64,000 nucleotides of DNA from Limonium bicolor (taxonomy: Eukaryota > Streptophyta > Magnoliopsida > Caryophyllales > Plumbaginaceae), in contig CM041777.1 of NCBI GenBank assembly GCA_023374045.1, positions 106,773,810-106,837,809 of the forward strand, given 5' to 3'. Under the pieces are notes generated by a model. It was not told the origin of the DNA, did not search any database, and saw only the letters and a program-made list of their open reading frames with translations. Positions 12,201 to 25,131 of this stretch are shown in pieces (the first letter of the stretch is position 1; each line of letters starts with the position of its first letter). A program made the translations under genes and the position numbers.

Positions 12201-14195
12201 TGGGCTGTAACCAACATGTCCCAGGACCGATGAATGGTAAATGCAGAGTAGTATGAATGAGGAATTCTTGTACAGAAACAAGTGAACAAACATAATTGAG
12301 AAGCACTATCAAACGAGGAAGCACTACATACTAAGTAGTAGCTTGACCTCAACTGACAACAAGTCGGGAAAAGTAAGTGAATAATCACGAAGGTATACAA
12401 TGTTATAAGAAATAGATTTCCAGAAAATTGGAGAGAAAATCTATAACTCATCGAATTCGCATACAGTAAGAAATACCAAGCGACGATTAAGAACCCCTTA
12501 TTCCCAAGACAAAAAGGGATTAAAGGGAGTAAGTAATACATTGAGAATACCTAGGGCGAGTTAAGCTCTAGTTATCAAGTCACGCAGCAGAAGCTAGTGG
12601 CCCGTAATTCAAAGGTTAAGAATACCTGGCAAATGCGAGTAAATGGCTTATCATAAACGCCTTGAAGCCTTAGAGGCTAGAACCGGAACCGGTTATGAGT
12701 TAATTAACCGCATTGAAGTTAAAACACTTCATGATACTTGAATTAGTGAACCAATGTTCAGTGATAACATATGGTCGATTACGCGGGCGTAACCCCTTTT
12801 AAGGGGGTAGGGCGAGAAACCGCTTAGAGTATGTTCTACGTATAGGTGCGTAAACTACTATGTGCATAGCACAAAAGGAATTGCTTTGATGATTGGAACT
12901 TATGTTACATAAACATATGTACCCATTCATTGTGTAATTATGATTATTGTGCATGAGAGATGCGAGTAACGAGTATATATACTTATGAAAAGAGGAGTAG
13001 AGAGACTCCTGGGGAATGAGAATCCCTATAGTATATGTCTAGTGAGATTAGACATGAGACATAATGAGTATGAATCAGTATGAAACCGATGTGTAACCTC
13101 GTAGGGAGTGAGTTCCCTAGGTGATTTTATTTAAGAATGATTGATGGAGTGAGTTCCATCCTTTGGAGTTGTATGTTGTGTGTTTTAATTTGAGTAATAA
13201 TTTGACTAATGACGCCATGAGTACTGAGTACCTAGGTAAAGGAAGTGAAATAAATTGGGAATTATGGATGACTTTAGTTCCACAACTAAGAGATAAATTA
13301 AAATGGATTGTTTGATGAATATGACTAGAAAGAGTAAAAGATAGAAAACGAAAATGTTTGATTATCTGTATGTTTGAAACTGACGTGGGAGGTGGAACTT
13401 GGTCTGCTAGCGATCAAGGGAAACCGAACACAAATTGGGGTGGATGGATAGTTCAACACTGATGCTGATCACATCAGGGTTGGATGATTCTTGAAGCTCC
13501 CTATAAGTGGTCACAAGTAATCACGCTAAGTAGACAGGCAGCTACCATAATTGGATTTGAGTTGTGTGATGTTTTAAAAAGAATTTTCAAACAGAATTTG
13601 AAAAAGGATTTTCTTCAAGTATGAAGATAGAAACGAAAACTGATTTTGAAACCGCTATCACCCGCCGATGGCTGAGCCTTAAGTCTTGATGACCGGTAGA
13701 ACGGTGGGCATGTATTAGTTTTGAAACCATTACACCGTACGTGCGGCGGTCCTAAGTGACCGGTTGGGGCGGTGACAGTGTGTGATTTTTCCAAAGGCAG
13801 CAGGACGGGGAGAGTACCCTGAGACGATCCTGTGTTGAGTGAGTCAACCAGAGTGCCTGAGGATATTTATACGTGAAACGTTTTGATCAGAACCGAAGGG
13901 ACCGTGGGCCAGAGAGAGTAAGTGCCCATTTGTCATGAAACGGCCGTGAACCAGAAAGAGTAAGTGTTCAACGTGACCGGTACCTAAGGGATCAGTAGTA
14001 TATTACTCAATATGGATTCGAGGACTGTAGTGCCTTCTTGTCTTCGGACCGATTCCATGGAGAGAGTAAGAAGAGTATTTTTGATTGCTATACATGCTGT
14101 GATGTGTAGTGTGTGAAACTGACTTGTGGAGTCCGTAAGGTTATACATGTATTATAACCTTGGCATATGTGCCCATGAGAGTAACGTATAAGATT
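9299..14195 (+). other. Non-coding interior of the LARD-like element
   Basis: Nearly 4.9 kb with dense stop codons on both strands. The longest frames (10060-10431, 11486-11853 and 12056-12541, all minus) have no recognisable domain and skewed composition. A 75 bp block at 12037-12112 closely resembles a block in the LTRs of the neighbouring coding chromovirus (28500-28572). The last 1.4 kb is stop-rich LTR-like DNA. Confidence 0.65.
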
Positions 14196-14233
14196 CACCA
14201 ACTTTGAGGACAAAGTTCCTAAGGGGGTAGATT
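14196..14233 (+). promoter_or_regulatory. Relic chromovirus 3' end and polypurine tract
   Basis: AACTTTGAGGACAAAGTTCC followed by AAGGGGGTAG lies immediately before the 3' LTR. Del/Tekay chromoviruses commonly have a similar 'gaggacgaagttc...aaggggggag' sequence before their 3' LTR, which serves as plus-strand primer. Here it marks the lineage from which the non-coding element descends. Confidence 0.7.
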
Positions 14234-17200
14234 TTAATACCCCGGATCTAAAAATCGTGATTAAATTACTCTAATATGATTATTAAAGGCCTAATGGTGC
14301 CTAAAGAGTATTGGTAAGGGAAATAAAACCAAAAGAAAAGAGAAAATGCGTAAAACGCGAAAAACGCTAAAATGCGCATTAAATAAGTATAAGAGATATA
14401 CGATCTCGTTTGGGTCGAGATGGATTCCTAAGGCTTAGTTAGGCCTAATTAGTATACGGGAGTGATTCCCGAAGAAAACGGATCCAAATTGGATTAAAAC
14501 ACTAACGGAGTTTTAAAGCACGTTTTTTAGAAAACCCCAAACGTGACTTTAAGTGGTCAAACGGACCCGTAAAAATTAAAGTTGATTAAATAACTATAAT
14601 TAAGTATTAATGGAAGCTTAATGGCCATCAAAAATAAAGAAGAGAAAAACCCAAAAACGGGCCCGGTTAGTGAATAGTGCCAAACCGGGTAAATTAACGG
14701 GTGTTTTCTGTCAGAAACCGAAAAACGCTCCAGTTCACACATATAGGTGGGGCCGATTTTAATGGCTTGGTAGCCTTCCCCCTCTCTAATATTAGCTAGT
14801 AAATAAAGGAAGAAAGAAAAGAAAAGCAAAGCAAAAGTAATAGTACAAACCCACTTAACCTCTCTCTTGCTCTTCATTCCTTCACTCACGTTTTCTTTTC
14901 CCACTTCCCACCTGAGCTCTCTTCTTCCTCACCGAAGCTCCATGGCGATTTGCAAGAGCCTTCATCAGCTCTCTTCTTCTCCTTCTTCTACAAGGTTCAA
15001 ATCAACACCAAATTGCGAAATAATTTCACCATTGGATTCCTCTCAACTTGGGGAACATTTCCCTCCCTTCAAAATCCAAAAAGCTCACACTTGACCTCCA
15101 TGGAAAAATCTGGGAATTGAAGGTTGAAGGTGCCATCTTGTTCTAAAACCACTCCTTGGTTGCTTAAGGTAAGAAGCAAGCTCAAAATCTCCATTGTCTA
15201 GCTTCCTTTGATTTTTGGAAAATTCCAACGTGAGCCCCTTCTCCATCCTTGCTTCAGCCGGTTTCTTCTTGCCTATGTGGAGTACTGGAACTTCATCATT
15301 TTGATTGCCTAAGCTCTCCATGAGGACACTTGAAGGTAATCTCTAAGCTAAACCCTAAAAACTAGCTCTTGAAATACTAGTTTTTGTGAGGGGATAATTG
15401 AATTAATAAGCTTGATATGTGTGTATGGGGATATGATTGTAGATAGCAATCTAGACTTCCTTGTGTGTGGTGAAAACAAGAAGAGAAAGAGGGGGCAAGA
15501 GAAAGAGGAAGAAGAGAAGAAAACCGAAAATAAACAAGGTAAAAAGCTCACCTTGAGTTAGCTTTATTTGACTTGTGAATCATACGTTAGGTTGAATTAA
15601 GGACCTTGAATTGGGGTAGTCATGATACCACAATGTTGTTTGTTGAATGGGAATGTTCAATGGGTTTAAGTGTGCAAATAAACCTAGGAACTAAGCTAGT
15701 ACATGTGTGTTACTTGTGTGGAAATCAGTGGTGTTAATGCTTATAAAACAGGGATGTGAAAGCTGATTTTGTGGGTGAGTGATGCTTTGGAAATGCTATG
15801 AAATGTAGGGAGCTGCTGCCAAAATTTTGCCTAGAAACAATGGTAATTGTGAGAGAAACACCTAGGAGTAACTAGGTACATTTGAGGAGAAATGGAGAGG
15901 TTAAAACTTAGAGATTTGATGAGGAAGAGAGTGGCATTGGGATATCTGGAAATGGAAATAATGCAAACTTGAAGTACTGGAAATGACATTATTTGAATGG
16001 TAAGGAGGGAGCTCAAACTGTCACATAGGAAGAGCTAGAAATTCTTAGTGTGCAAAGTGTTGAAAAGAGAATGGAAATTTGTAAGTTTGGTGAGAATTTG
16101 AGTAAGGGTTTAACCCATGATTTGAAGGGTTTTAGAGCATGTTTTAAGGTGATTAATCATGTAGGAATCTTGTGGAAAGATTAGGGAAATATTGAGGGTG
16201 GATTAGGGATTGATTTGGAGTGGAAAAACTGCACTTGTAACAGATTTTAGCAGGGTCCGGGACCTAGTCCTTGGACAAGGTTCCGGACCACCCCTTAAAT
16301 TCATGCTGAGAATTCATTCCAGTACCTGGTCCGGGACTTGAGGTATGGACAAGGTCCCGGACCACCCATGAAAATGAGCCGAGAGTTAGAACCAGTGCTT
16401 GGTCCGGGACTTGAGTTTGGTACAAGGTCCCGGACCACTAGTTAAAATCACCCGAGAGTTGAGACCAGCATTGGTTCGGGACTTAGGGTGAGTACCAAGT
16501 CCCGGACCACCCCCAGAATCCTACAGAAAGTGTTTTAAAGGTTTCTAATGATGGGGGTTTGAATGTTAATGATGCTATAAGATGTTAAGGCCTTGTTTGG
16601 TGATATGTAAAGGCCCTAGGAAGTGTAAGAAAGTGTTATAAGTGATTGAGAAGTGAGAACTCAAATTAACAAGAGTAAAACTTAGATAACGGGATAATGG
16701 GGTAAGTACAAGAGTAGCATTTAATTATGACCGTATGAGCTTAGTATAATAATATGTTTGAAACATTACCAGAGATCGTGCGTGACCCGAGCATGGTGAG
16801 ATGGCACGGTAAAAGTAAAAACCCCGGTGAAAGGTATGATTTTCTCATACTCCGCGTGCTAACCGAGTTACGTTGATTTGTGTGTTTGTTGCCGGTTTAA
16901 TCAAGACTAAAGCATGAAAATAATCCCTTGTTTGATTATGTGTGTCTTGTTGTATTTGAATGAGCTAACATACTTGTATGCCGGTGTGGTCTAACATAGA
17001 GTAAAGACCGACTCATAGTGAGAACATTTGGCTAGAGACCCATAGATCGGGTCGATGCTTATGATAACGAAAACGTGCAAACACAAACTATCCGTTAAAG
17101 TATAACGATAACGCAAACATATGAACTCCCTAGAATGTGAGGAGATGTACAGGTTGAGTAATTACCCGATAACGGTTAGTAAACCATAATGACATAATCC

Positions 17201-18515
17201 ACGAAACAAATGAGAGTGGAAAGATAAGTGAACCTACTTCAAGAGGACTAAAGATAGTTCGAAGATGTGAACTAGTAAAGAAGGTAAAAGAGACCTAAGG
17301 GATTAGTAGCTCCCTTGAGACATGGTCGACCTCCTATAGAGGATTTTACCCGATATAAGAAATAACCGAAAGTATGAGTAAGTGAAATGTATGGGTAACT
17401 CTTAAAACCTAAGATTAACCGAACTTAAGTAATGTTCCCAAAGTCATTAGAAACATCAAGAGTGATGCTTCTAGACTAATTTACATAATATTATTATAAC
17501 TCCGAGAGAGGAGTGTGTGGGAATGTAAGTAGTCCGAGAGTAGTCGGACCTAAGTAATAAGAGATAGGAACTAAGAGAGAGTTCCGTGAGCTAGTTGAAC
17601 CTTTCCACCATGCTAGACCTAGGGTAGGGTCGAAACCGGGGAAGTAAGACTATGCTCGAGAGCCATGAGTTTTGGCCTAAGTATGTATTAAGTGTAACAA
17701 GCGTGACGTAGGAGACCTGTAGTGTCTCGAGAATCTACAAGAGCTTGAGTATAATTAACCCAAGAGTGTGGATGAGATAATGAGTATAAGTAACCCGAGA
17801 GAATGGGTGAGTATAGTACGAGTAGCCCAAGAGAATGGGTGTGTATATGAATAGTAACCCGAGAGAGCGGGTGAGTTATTGAATGAATAACCACGGCATA
17901 GTGAGGAATAACCCTCATGGCCTAAGAGTAATTGATACGACTAACAACCTTGCCATGTTAGTTAGGGATTATATCCCATGATTGATTGTCGAATCCTTGT
18001 GTAGTGTACATATATAGTGTATTACTATATGCATGTTGGTTGAATTAAAATGAACTCCATGCTCTCGACAAAAGTGGTCGGCGTACCCCGGTTAGCGCTC
18101 GGGGTATGCGAATTTCATATGCAGCGTTAAGCTGAGCCCCTTGGGGCAATGTTTTTATTTTTCAGGTACACCGAAGATGTTACCGTTCGAGAGTAGGACG
18201 GGGTCGGTGGGTTGCATGGGTAGTTAGATTTAATTACTTATGTATTGAAAGAGGTGTAAGACTGAATATGTTGTCGACATCCATATATTGTAGACTCGGT
18301 ATAGTAAAGAAATGATTTGAGTAAAGTATTGTATTGAGTATTCGGTTGTTCCAGTTCACCAGACCGTTACGGTATGTAAGAAAGGCCTGGTTAGCCACGT
18401 GGGTGGCTAACGGCGTTGTTTCACCCCTCATTGTAATTAGGGTTCCGCTGCGTGAGTAGGAGTAATTAGTAACGGTTTAAGAGGTAATGACGAGATTAAC
18501 GGTTGGGGTGTTACA
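14234..18515 (+). repeat. 3' LTR of the LARD-like element
   Basis: Begins TTAATACCCCGG and ends GGGGTGTTACA. It aligns along its whole length with 4989-9282. By eye, differences are mainly one-base insertions and deletions plus scattered transitions. The GGTCCGGGAC cluster is at 16252-16512. Confidence 0.85.
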
Positions 18516-18691
18516 AAAGTTTCCGTCGTTGAGACGGAGAATACAGTTCCGTCACATAATCAACGCCCAGTGTCGAGTGCAGGTGGAGACTTGCCACAGA
18601 GGGTCTCACGACCCCATTTTTAGGGTCTTTTTAATTTTTTTTCTACAATCAATTAGAAAATAGTTTAAATAAGTAAATTATGAGTAAAACA
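18516..18691. other. Unassigned flank
   Basis: A short GC-richer stretch (TTCCGTCGTTGAGACGG...) directly after the LARD-like element. It does not continue the Tat-like element seen to the left of that insertion. No gene recognised. Confidence 0.4.
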
Positions 18692-18934
18692 TACTCCCTC
18701 CGTCCCACGTTGACTGTCCAGTTTACTATTTGGATATGTCGTTTGACTTCAATATTTAACATATAAGATAATATATTTTTATAAATTTATGTTTTATAAT
18801 AGAATTTTTATATGAAAAACTATATATTATACAATTTAATTTTTAAAAATTATTTTATTTTATATGTTCAATATTGAGGTGGAAAAATGTGTCAAAAAGT
18901 AAACAGGACACTTATGACGGGATAGAGGTAGTAT
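18692..18934. mobile_element. Stowaway-type MITE
   Basis: Starts TACTCCCTCCGTCCCA and ends in a decayed reverse complement (GACGGGATAGAGGTAGTA), about 240 bp, AT-rich and bounded by TA. CTCCCTCCGTCC termini with TA target sites characterise Stowaway (Tc1/mariner-related) MITEs of flowering plants. The right end has diverged. Confidence 0.85.
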
Positions 18935-19869
18935 ATTTTTTCATTGTCTATAAAAGGAGTTGTAACAATTCATAGATAAGTTATGAGTTTATTGAATATA
19001 CGAGAAAAAAATATGATAGTTATTAGTGAACTTTATTACTATATATTATGTATTAACCAATAAACTAATTAATAGTAAAAAGACCATAATATTAGTATAT
19101 ATACATAAATTAAATATTCAAACTTTATACTATATTTTTTTAAAATGAAATATTACCATTAGAATATAGTATTGATAAAAAAATCTTAAAAAGTACTACA
19201 ATAAAGTTTTATTTATCAAAAGCAAGTATACAAATCAATAAATAATTTTATTTTCTAACTTTATTAATATTTATTCATTTAGATAAAATGATTTAAAAAT
19301 ATAGTATGTTAAAAAGTAACTTTTTATTAGTCGATTGATAAATTGATAAGAAATTGGTATTACTTAGACTACTATTGGGCCGGTCTGTGGACTTTAACTT
19401 TTAAAATGACGTTTTGTATCTATTTCATTGTCGGTCTACCATTTCTCATCTACTTCATTCAAACATTGCATTCAAGGCTAATTTGACAACAACTACCATC
19501 AATTTCATTATCGCCTTATCTACTTTATTCTAATAACTGACCACAAATAAATAATTGTTCTTATAATTTATTTATATATAATTTTTTTAATATATAATGT
19601 ATTTCAACCGGCACAGGGCCCCCTAATTAAATGAGACGGCTCTGGGAGGAGATTGGGAGGCAACAGGAAACCCGAAGGCAACAAGATGAGCAAGAGTGGT
19701 GTTCATTGCGGTGATGTACTGCTGACCGCTTCGGATTCACTAAGCTGCCGTTGTCGGCGCCGTTCATTCTCTCCCGACTTTTCTTTTTGACTAAGTTATT
19801 TTACTAGTATAAATTTTTCCCACATATATTTTAAAATGAAAAATCTACCAAACACCAATTAATTTATAA
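18935..19869. other. AT-rich intergenic DNA, no gene seen
   Basis: Very AT-rich to about 19360. A GC-richer stretch at 19610-19790 (…GGCACAGGGCCCCC…GGCGCCGTTC) has coding-like composition but no open frame or recognisable domain. It could be a gene or transposon fragment. Confidence 0.4.
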
Positions 19870-20342
19870 TTCCTCCCTCCTGAATTGACGGTCATGTTTG
19901 CTTTATGACACGTTTTTCCTTTTCAATATTTAACATATAAGATAAAATAATTTTATACAACTAAATTTTTGTAATATACTCCCTCCGTCCTGAATTGACC
20001 GTCTTGTTTACTATTTGGACATGTCGTTTGACTTCAATTTTTAACATACAAGATAAATTAATTTTGAAAATTTAAGTTTCGCATATGATTCCTTACATGA
20101 TAAACTATATGTTACAAAATTTAGTTTTATAAAATTATTTTATCTTATATGTTTAATATTGAAGTGGAAAAACGTGCCATAAAGCAAACAGGACGGTCAA
20201 TTCAGGACGGAGGGAGTATAGTTTAAGGAATCATATGCAAAACTTAAAATTTTAAAATTACTTTATTTTATATATTAAATATTAAAGTCAAACGACATAC
20301 TCAAATAATAAACAAGACTATCAATTCAAGACGGAGGGAGTA
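19870..20342. mobile_element. Stowaway MITE interrupted by a second Stowaway
   Basis: The outer termini TCCTCCCTCC (19871) and GACGGAGGGAGTA (ending 20342) are inverted repeats. The internal sequence on either side of 19977-20218 joins to give a normal-length (about 230 bp) element of the same family. The outer copy is the older one, its left end having lost the exact CTCCCTCCGTCC form. Confidence 0.8.
19977..20218. mobile_element. Nested Stowaway MITE
   Basis: Perfect termini CTCCCTCCGTCCTGAATTGA and its reverse complement, flanked by TA, about 240 bp. It sits inside another copy of the same family, so it inserted later. Confidence 0.9.
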
Positions 20343-20542
20343 TGATGCGATAAAAAAATTATAGATATTACAAGTTGCTAATACCAGACCTATAAAGTGA
20401 TCAAGGAACAACTGATGTTATTTATAGCTATGTACAGCTTTTTTTTAATAAACATAGCAACTTACTATTAACCATCACAAAGCCTTACAATACTGTCCAG
20501 AATTGACTTATTCCAAAACCATTCACCATTACCACCCCTAGC

Positions 20543-21905
20543 TTAATTAGCTAATATGTCCGCTCCCAAATTGTCACCCCTAGGAACATAAACCCACCGA
20601 ACATCAACAAAATTCGCACACACAAAACCCTGCACTTCCTCCATAATTAAGCCCACCTCCCTAGACAAAGACACATCTGAAGTTACATAATCTACTAGGC
20701 TTTTACAATCAGTATAAAAACCGACACATCTATACTTGGCCTTTGTTGCATATTCAGCTCCAAACCGCAAAGCCTCATCCTCCACCATCTGGGGTGAAAA
20801 GACTCCCACCCCTATCTTTGTTGCTATTGCAACTAACCGAGACCCTTCAACATGAAAAACAGCACCAAGCCCAAAAACACCGCTGCTAGACTTACTTCCA
20901 TCAACAAAAATTCGCATCATTCCTTGAAGAAGAGGAACAGCAGGCTCTATGGCCGGGGCGCCTTGCCGTCGTTGCACCCATGCAAGAGATAAGTAACTTT
21001 CGGCCTGTTCCACCCCCCCCCCCAACGCAAGTTCCTTGCAGCCCCGTGAGTCACCTGGCACCGCGAGAACCATATTTCTAGAGAAACAAAAACAGATTAC
21101 CAACAAGATTAATTGGCAACGTCAAGCCCTGATCAAGCAACCAAACTAAGAAAGCCAAATCAGTCACAACGCAACTAGGAACCACTAGATCCACACTTTC
21201 CTTATCCCAAAGATCTTCAACCTCCACATAAACAGTTTGCATGCAACAAGGTCTCATTATCACCACAAAAACAAGAAGTATCAAATACCATCTTTCACCT
21301 AGACGCAAGAACAGCCTTACAAGGCACAAAACCATGCAAAATTCTCCATATAAAAAGCTTAACCTTGTTAGGAAGATCGGTCTTCCAGAGTCTTGCAATA
21401 ACACACCTAATCCTATTAGGATTAGATCCATGAGGATTCTCCTGCCTACGCCTCTCCAAATCCAAGAGGTATGTAGATCGAACCGTAAACATTCCATTCT
21501 TGGTAGGTCCCCAACACCAACCATCAGGCCCCTCAGCATGCGGTAAAGGAGTTCAAGAATAAAATTTGAATCCTCCGCAGAGAACCATGCATTAACAAGA
21601 CTAGAAATCATAGCCTTGTACATGGATCTATTAGCCACGACACCATCCCTTCATCACTCGTAAATTGAGGCAATTTGTATCCAAGAGGCCTACCACCTGG
21701 TTTCGCCTTCAGGCATGGCTTAAGCAATCCAATTGTCTTCCCATCACCAATCCTTCTCCGAACTCCTGCACACAGTAAATCCAACACCCTTACATGGAAC
21801 GCCAAATAGGTCTTGGGTTATTACCAAGTGAAGCAGACATAATATCAGTGTTTGAAAAATAACGAGCCTTTAACAAGCGAGCTAACAATGTGTTAGGATT
21901 ATTTA
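20543..21905 (-). pseudogene. 5'-truncated L1-type LINE: RT C-terminus, zinc-binding region, RNase H
   Basis: Minus-strand coding order is typical of plant L1 LINEs. The C-terminal RT end (21800-21905) contains ARYFSN and GNNPRPIWRS. Next is a linker with WRIGDGK-like residues (RRIGDGKTIG, 21608-21805), then the zf-RVT region (21295-21492, VKLFIWRILHGFVPCKAVL), and last an RNase H domain (20543-20960). The RNase H shows FVDGSK, a DEALRFGAEYA acidic helix, YTDCKSL and a terminal RGDNLGADILA, covering the catalytic D-E-D positions. Reading frames change at least three times, so it is inactive. The RT palm, fingers and endonuclease are missing: the coding sequence stops where an LTR begins at 21909. 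A T-run at 20439-20446 on the plus strand may be the poly(A) tail. Confidence 0.85.
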
Positions 21906-23305
21906 AAACTGAAATACCCCAAACTTAAATGTGCTAATAAATTATGCAAATATGATTTTCTAAGGCTAATTAAGTCTTTAAGAACATTGTTAAACTTTTT
22001 AAAACCAAAAGAATGCAAAATACGTGTTAAAAATGTAGTTTGCAAAAATACGTTTTTAAGATCCATAGGAGGTATGTGACCTTAACTAGGGTCCTAAATA
22101 TATTTTTATACTTTAGTTATGTATTAGGAACAAGTGGGGACAATTCCCAAGAGAAACGAACTCATGTAGAGGTTTAACGAGACATAACAAGTTATATCGC
22201 TTTCAAGAAAAATCCCGAAATGTAATTTTAAGTTGTTTAATTGACTTGTGTGGACTATAGTTGTTATAAACACTATAGTTTAACATTAACAAAGGTCTTA
22301 AACCAGTTAAAATGATAAAAACGACAAAATTTCCCGAATGTGGCTCTGGTTGATGAATAGTACCAAAACAGGGATTTAGGAGTGTTTCTTGCCAAAAGAA
22401 GAAACTACCCCTCCTTGATTTATTATGTGGGCCGGGTTTTTCCTTGGTGACTCATAACCTTAATATGCCAGCAACTTAGAATACAAAAGCAAGTTCCCAC
22501 CTTACTTTATTCATTTTACTTTTTCACTTTACAAATTACCAAAATCAAAACCTTTCTCCTGAATTCTTTCCTCCCAGCCGTATTACACCCTCCCTTCTTC
22601 CTCCTTACATTTTCTTCAGCATTTCCATGGTTTCCCAACTTGAAATGTTTGCCCAAGTAGCTACACAAATTCAAATCAAAATCCAAGCATAGATTCTTGC
22701 TAGTTGAGTTGAGAGCTTCTTTTACTCCTTTCAAAATTCCAAAAGCTGAAGTTGGACTCCATTGAATAAGCTCCATTTGAGGATAAAAGTTCAGTTTCAA
22801 GAGCTTGTTTGTGTTCTCTTTGATTCAAGGTAAGAAAAGGCTTAAAAACTTATCTTTTCCTTCATCTTTTACTTACCGAAAATAGCTCCTTATGGTGCTT
22901 TATTTCTTTCTTGATATTAGCCATTATTCTAAGCTCTAATGGCATATTTCAAGCTTTGTTATGATTCTCTACAGAAAACCTTTCTAGGTTTTACAAGGTA
23001 AAACACTCATCCTCGTGCAATTGCACCTTCTTGTAATCTAGAGTGTTTTCCCTAAGGCTAAGTATTGTACCTAGCACTCATTACCATCATTTGAATATTG
23101 GGTAGAAGTATAGCAATTGAAGCCCTCCCATGGACGTTTTCAATTAGAGCATAACAAGGAAAAAGGCTTGAAAAGAGTTAAGGTAATGAACTACCTTAAG
23201 TGCCTTAGGAATTATGTTAATGTTGTTGTAAAACAGAGTATGTTGGGTGTGTTTCTTAAGTGCAGGTTACTAGCTTTAAATGAAGGGAAATCAGTATTTA
23301 AATTA

Positions 23306-23386
23306 TGTTATTTAAGGGCCTAAGAGCCATGTCATTTAAGGGCCTAAGAGCAATGTCATTTAAGGGCCTAAGGGCCAAGCAATTTA
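23306..23386. repeat. Short tandem repeat, about 26 bp x 3
   Basis: Three consecutive copies of TATTTAAGGGCCTAAGAGCC/ATGTC-type units, with one or two substitutions each. Non-coding, inside the LTR-like region. Confidence 0.8.
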
Positions 23387-23789
23387 AGTTTATGTATTGT
23401 TATGTGTTTGTTGTTATTTGAGTTGGAATGGTGTGTTGAGAATATTTACCAAGTGTTTGATTAGTTAAAGTTAACTAGGAAGGATAACTATGCATATGGG
23501 CATAAGGATATAGAAGAGAAGTTATGGAAAAATTGGTATAGAACTTGAGTGAAAATGATGTAAATTGTCACGAGGATGACTAGACTTTAAAAGTGATAAA
23601 AGATGTGTAGAAAAGGTTATAGTTATGTAACATAATCAAGGAATTTAGAGGTAAGTTTAGTTAAGGAATTGGGAGGATTTAAAGTGTGAAAATGATATTA
23701 GAACATGTTAGTATATATGTGGGAAGGTTGGAAATGAAATGGACAAAAGGAGTTAGAAAAACAAAGGAAACTGTCAAAATGTTACAACA

Positions 23790-23985
23790 TAATGCTTGGT
23801 CCGGGACTTAGCTCCTGTAACAAGTCTTGGGCCAGCAATAAAAATCCACTGAGAGAAAATTCCCTGTATGGGTCCGGGACTTAAGACCCATTAGAAGTCC
23901 TGGACCATATCATTTTATTTACCGAGCGATGACCAAAGACATTGGTCCGGGACTTGGTTGCAGGTTAAAGTCCCGGATCGCCCCA
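23790..23985. repeat. Diverged GGTCCGGGACTT repeats
   Basis: Three imperfect copies of a GGTCCGGGACTT...AAGTCCYGGAYC inverted-repeat unit, about 60-65 bp apart. They match the cluster inside the LARD-like LTRs (7016-7280, 16252-16512) at the same relative place in the LTR. Confidence 0.75.
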
Positions 23986-24640
23986 TTTTAGTTGCCGAGA
24001 ATTCCCTCTCTGTGTTACCAGGCATACATAATCCCTACCTACATTTCATCCAGGCACACATAAGCTCTACCTCACACATTGCATCATCCAGCATTTTAAA
24101 TCATTTGCATATCCCAGGCACGCATAAGCCCTCGCTAAAAAGTTGACGAGGTGATGACAATAAATCCTCCTTTGTTATGTCAACTTATTCTATGATTAAC
24201 GAATGGTGGGAGAAGGCAATAAGTCCCCGGGGTTTATACCAAGAGTTATCCCTCACACCAGTTTGGGAGGCAAGGGCAACAAGTCCACAAAGGGTCCAAT
24301 CAGGAGCATTGGCATGGGTCTCGGTACCCAAATGCACCGAGCATCATTTGCAAATCATTTTCATATCATTTTTCACCGGCATGTCACCCTTATACACACA
24401 ACATTCACAACTGCACTTTATCCATTCATAGGTTCCCGACACCTTAGATGATCTCTTAGCTTATTTCATTCTTAGTTCAACTCTTTTTTCATGTTCTTAT
24501 GTAGTTGGCACCTCAGAATAGCCCAACAATCATAGAGTTCTCTTTTAGGTAACCAGCACCTCAAAATAGCTCAGTACAACCAACAGACTTTTGATATAAA
24601 TCTAAGACGAGGAATTCATTCATGTGGACTAGACAAACTT

Positions 24641-25131
24641 GAGACTAGCTAGCGCTCCTGATGCATCCCCGATTGATTGTGGACGTATTGTGGACTCAAA
24701 AACTTTATTGGTTAAGGAAAGACATGAGATAAACTTGAACTGGAAGCTCCAATTCGATTGAGAATTTACACACAAAATTCACTCAATCTTCCTCGCCCTC
24801 ACACACGGACTCCGGGACAGTTTAGGACTTTATCCTAAAGTCCTCTACCCTCTTCTGACATCCGGACTACGATTTCCCAACCGCTCCCCGAATGATCAGT
24901 CTACCAAATACAAAGTATTATCACTCAACCCCAGTACTAACCAGCTCACAAACTCTTTAACACTCACACACACTTAAGTCTGATCCACACTCGCCCTAAT
25001 TATCTCTATCTTCTTCTCTTGTGTACAGGCTTGCTTACATATGAAATAAATGCAAGTATATATACGGTTAGTTAAGGTAAACTACCGTCCTATAATCCTT
25101 AGACTCTATGATTCGACTACAACTCCTATAT
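24641..25131. other. Unassigned DNA upstream of the chromovirus
   Basis: No open reading frame, MITE ends or tandem repeat seen. It carries the left target-site copy at its edge (25132-25136). Confidence 0.4.

Larger units (their letters stand above)
4989..18515 (+). mobile_element. LARD-like non-autonomous LTR retrotransposon, 13.5 kb
   Basis: Two near-identical direct repeats of about 4.29 kb (4989-9282 and 14234-18515) flank a 4.95 kb interior. The interior opens with a tRNA-Met primer-binding site (9287-9298) and closes with a purine-rich AAGGGGGTAG tract (14221-14230), so it is bounded like a genuine retrotransposon. No gag, protease, RT or integrase similarity is visible in any frame. 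Very long LTRs with a long non-coding interior define large retrotransposon derivatives (LARDs). It presumably used proteins from an autonomous chromovirus: a relic of the typical chromovirus 3' end (AACTTTGAGGACAAAGTTCC, 14196-14215) precedes the purine tract. I found no convincing 5 bp target duplication (left CATCT, right AAAGT), so the boundary or a recombination history remains open. Confidence 0.8.
21909..24640 (+). repeat. Diverged LTR related to the LARD-like family
   Basis: Starts TGAAATACCCC, like the chromovirus LTR, but the following kilobase matches the LARD-like LTR in order. Shared landmarks are a 'CTAATAAATTATGCAAATATGATT' type start (compare 5010-5040), AAACCAAAAGAA, the GAATAGTRCCAAA phrase, GTGGGGCC/GTGGGCCGG, a CT-rich leader (22500-22620), a mid-LTR open region and the GGTCCGGGACTT repeats (23790-23985). 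It interrupts the LINE to its left. I could not find its right terminus; 24000-24640 is a plausible continuation, not proven. No internal region or second LTR is present. Small frames within it match nothing. Confidence 0.55.

Noticed and set aside
10060..12541. Minus-strand frames of 75-161 codons in the LARD interior
   Set aside because: No domain, no start context and hydrophobic skew typical of chance frames.
9299..14195. Hidden autonomous gag-pol in the LARD-like interior
   Set aside because: None of the signature blocks (CCHC knuckle, DSGAS, YRELN, DD-35-E) could be read in any frame.
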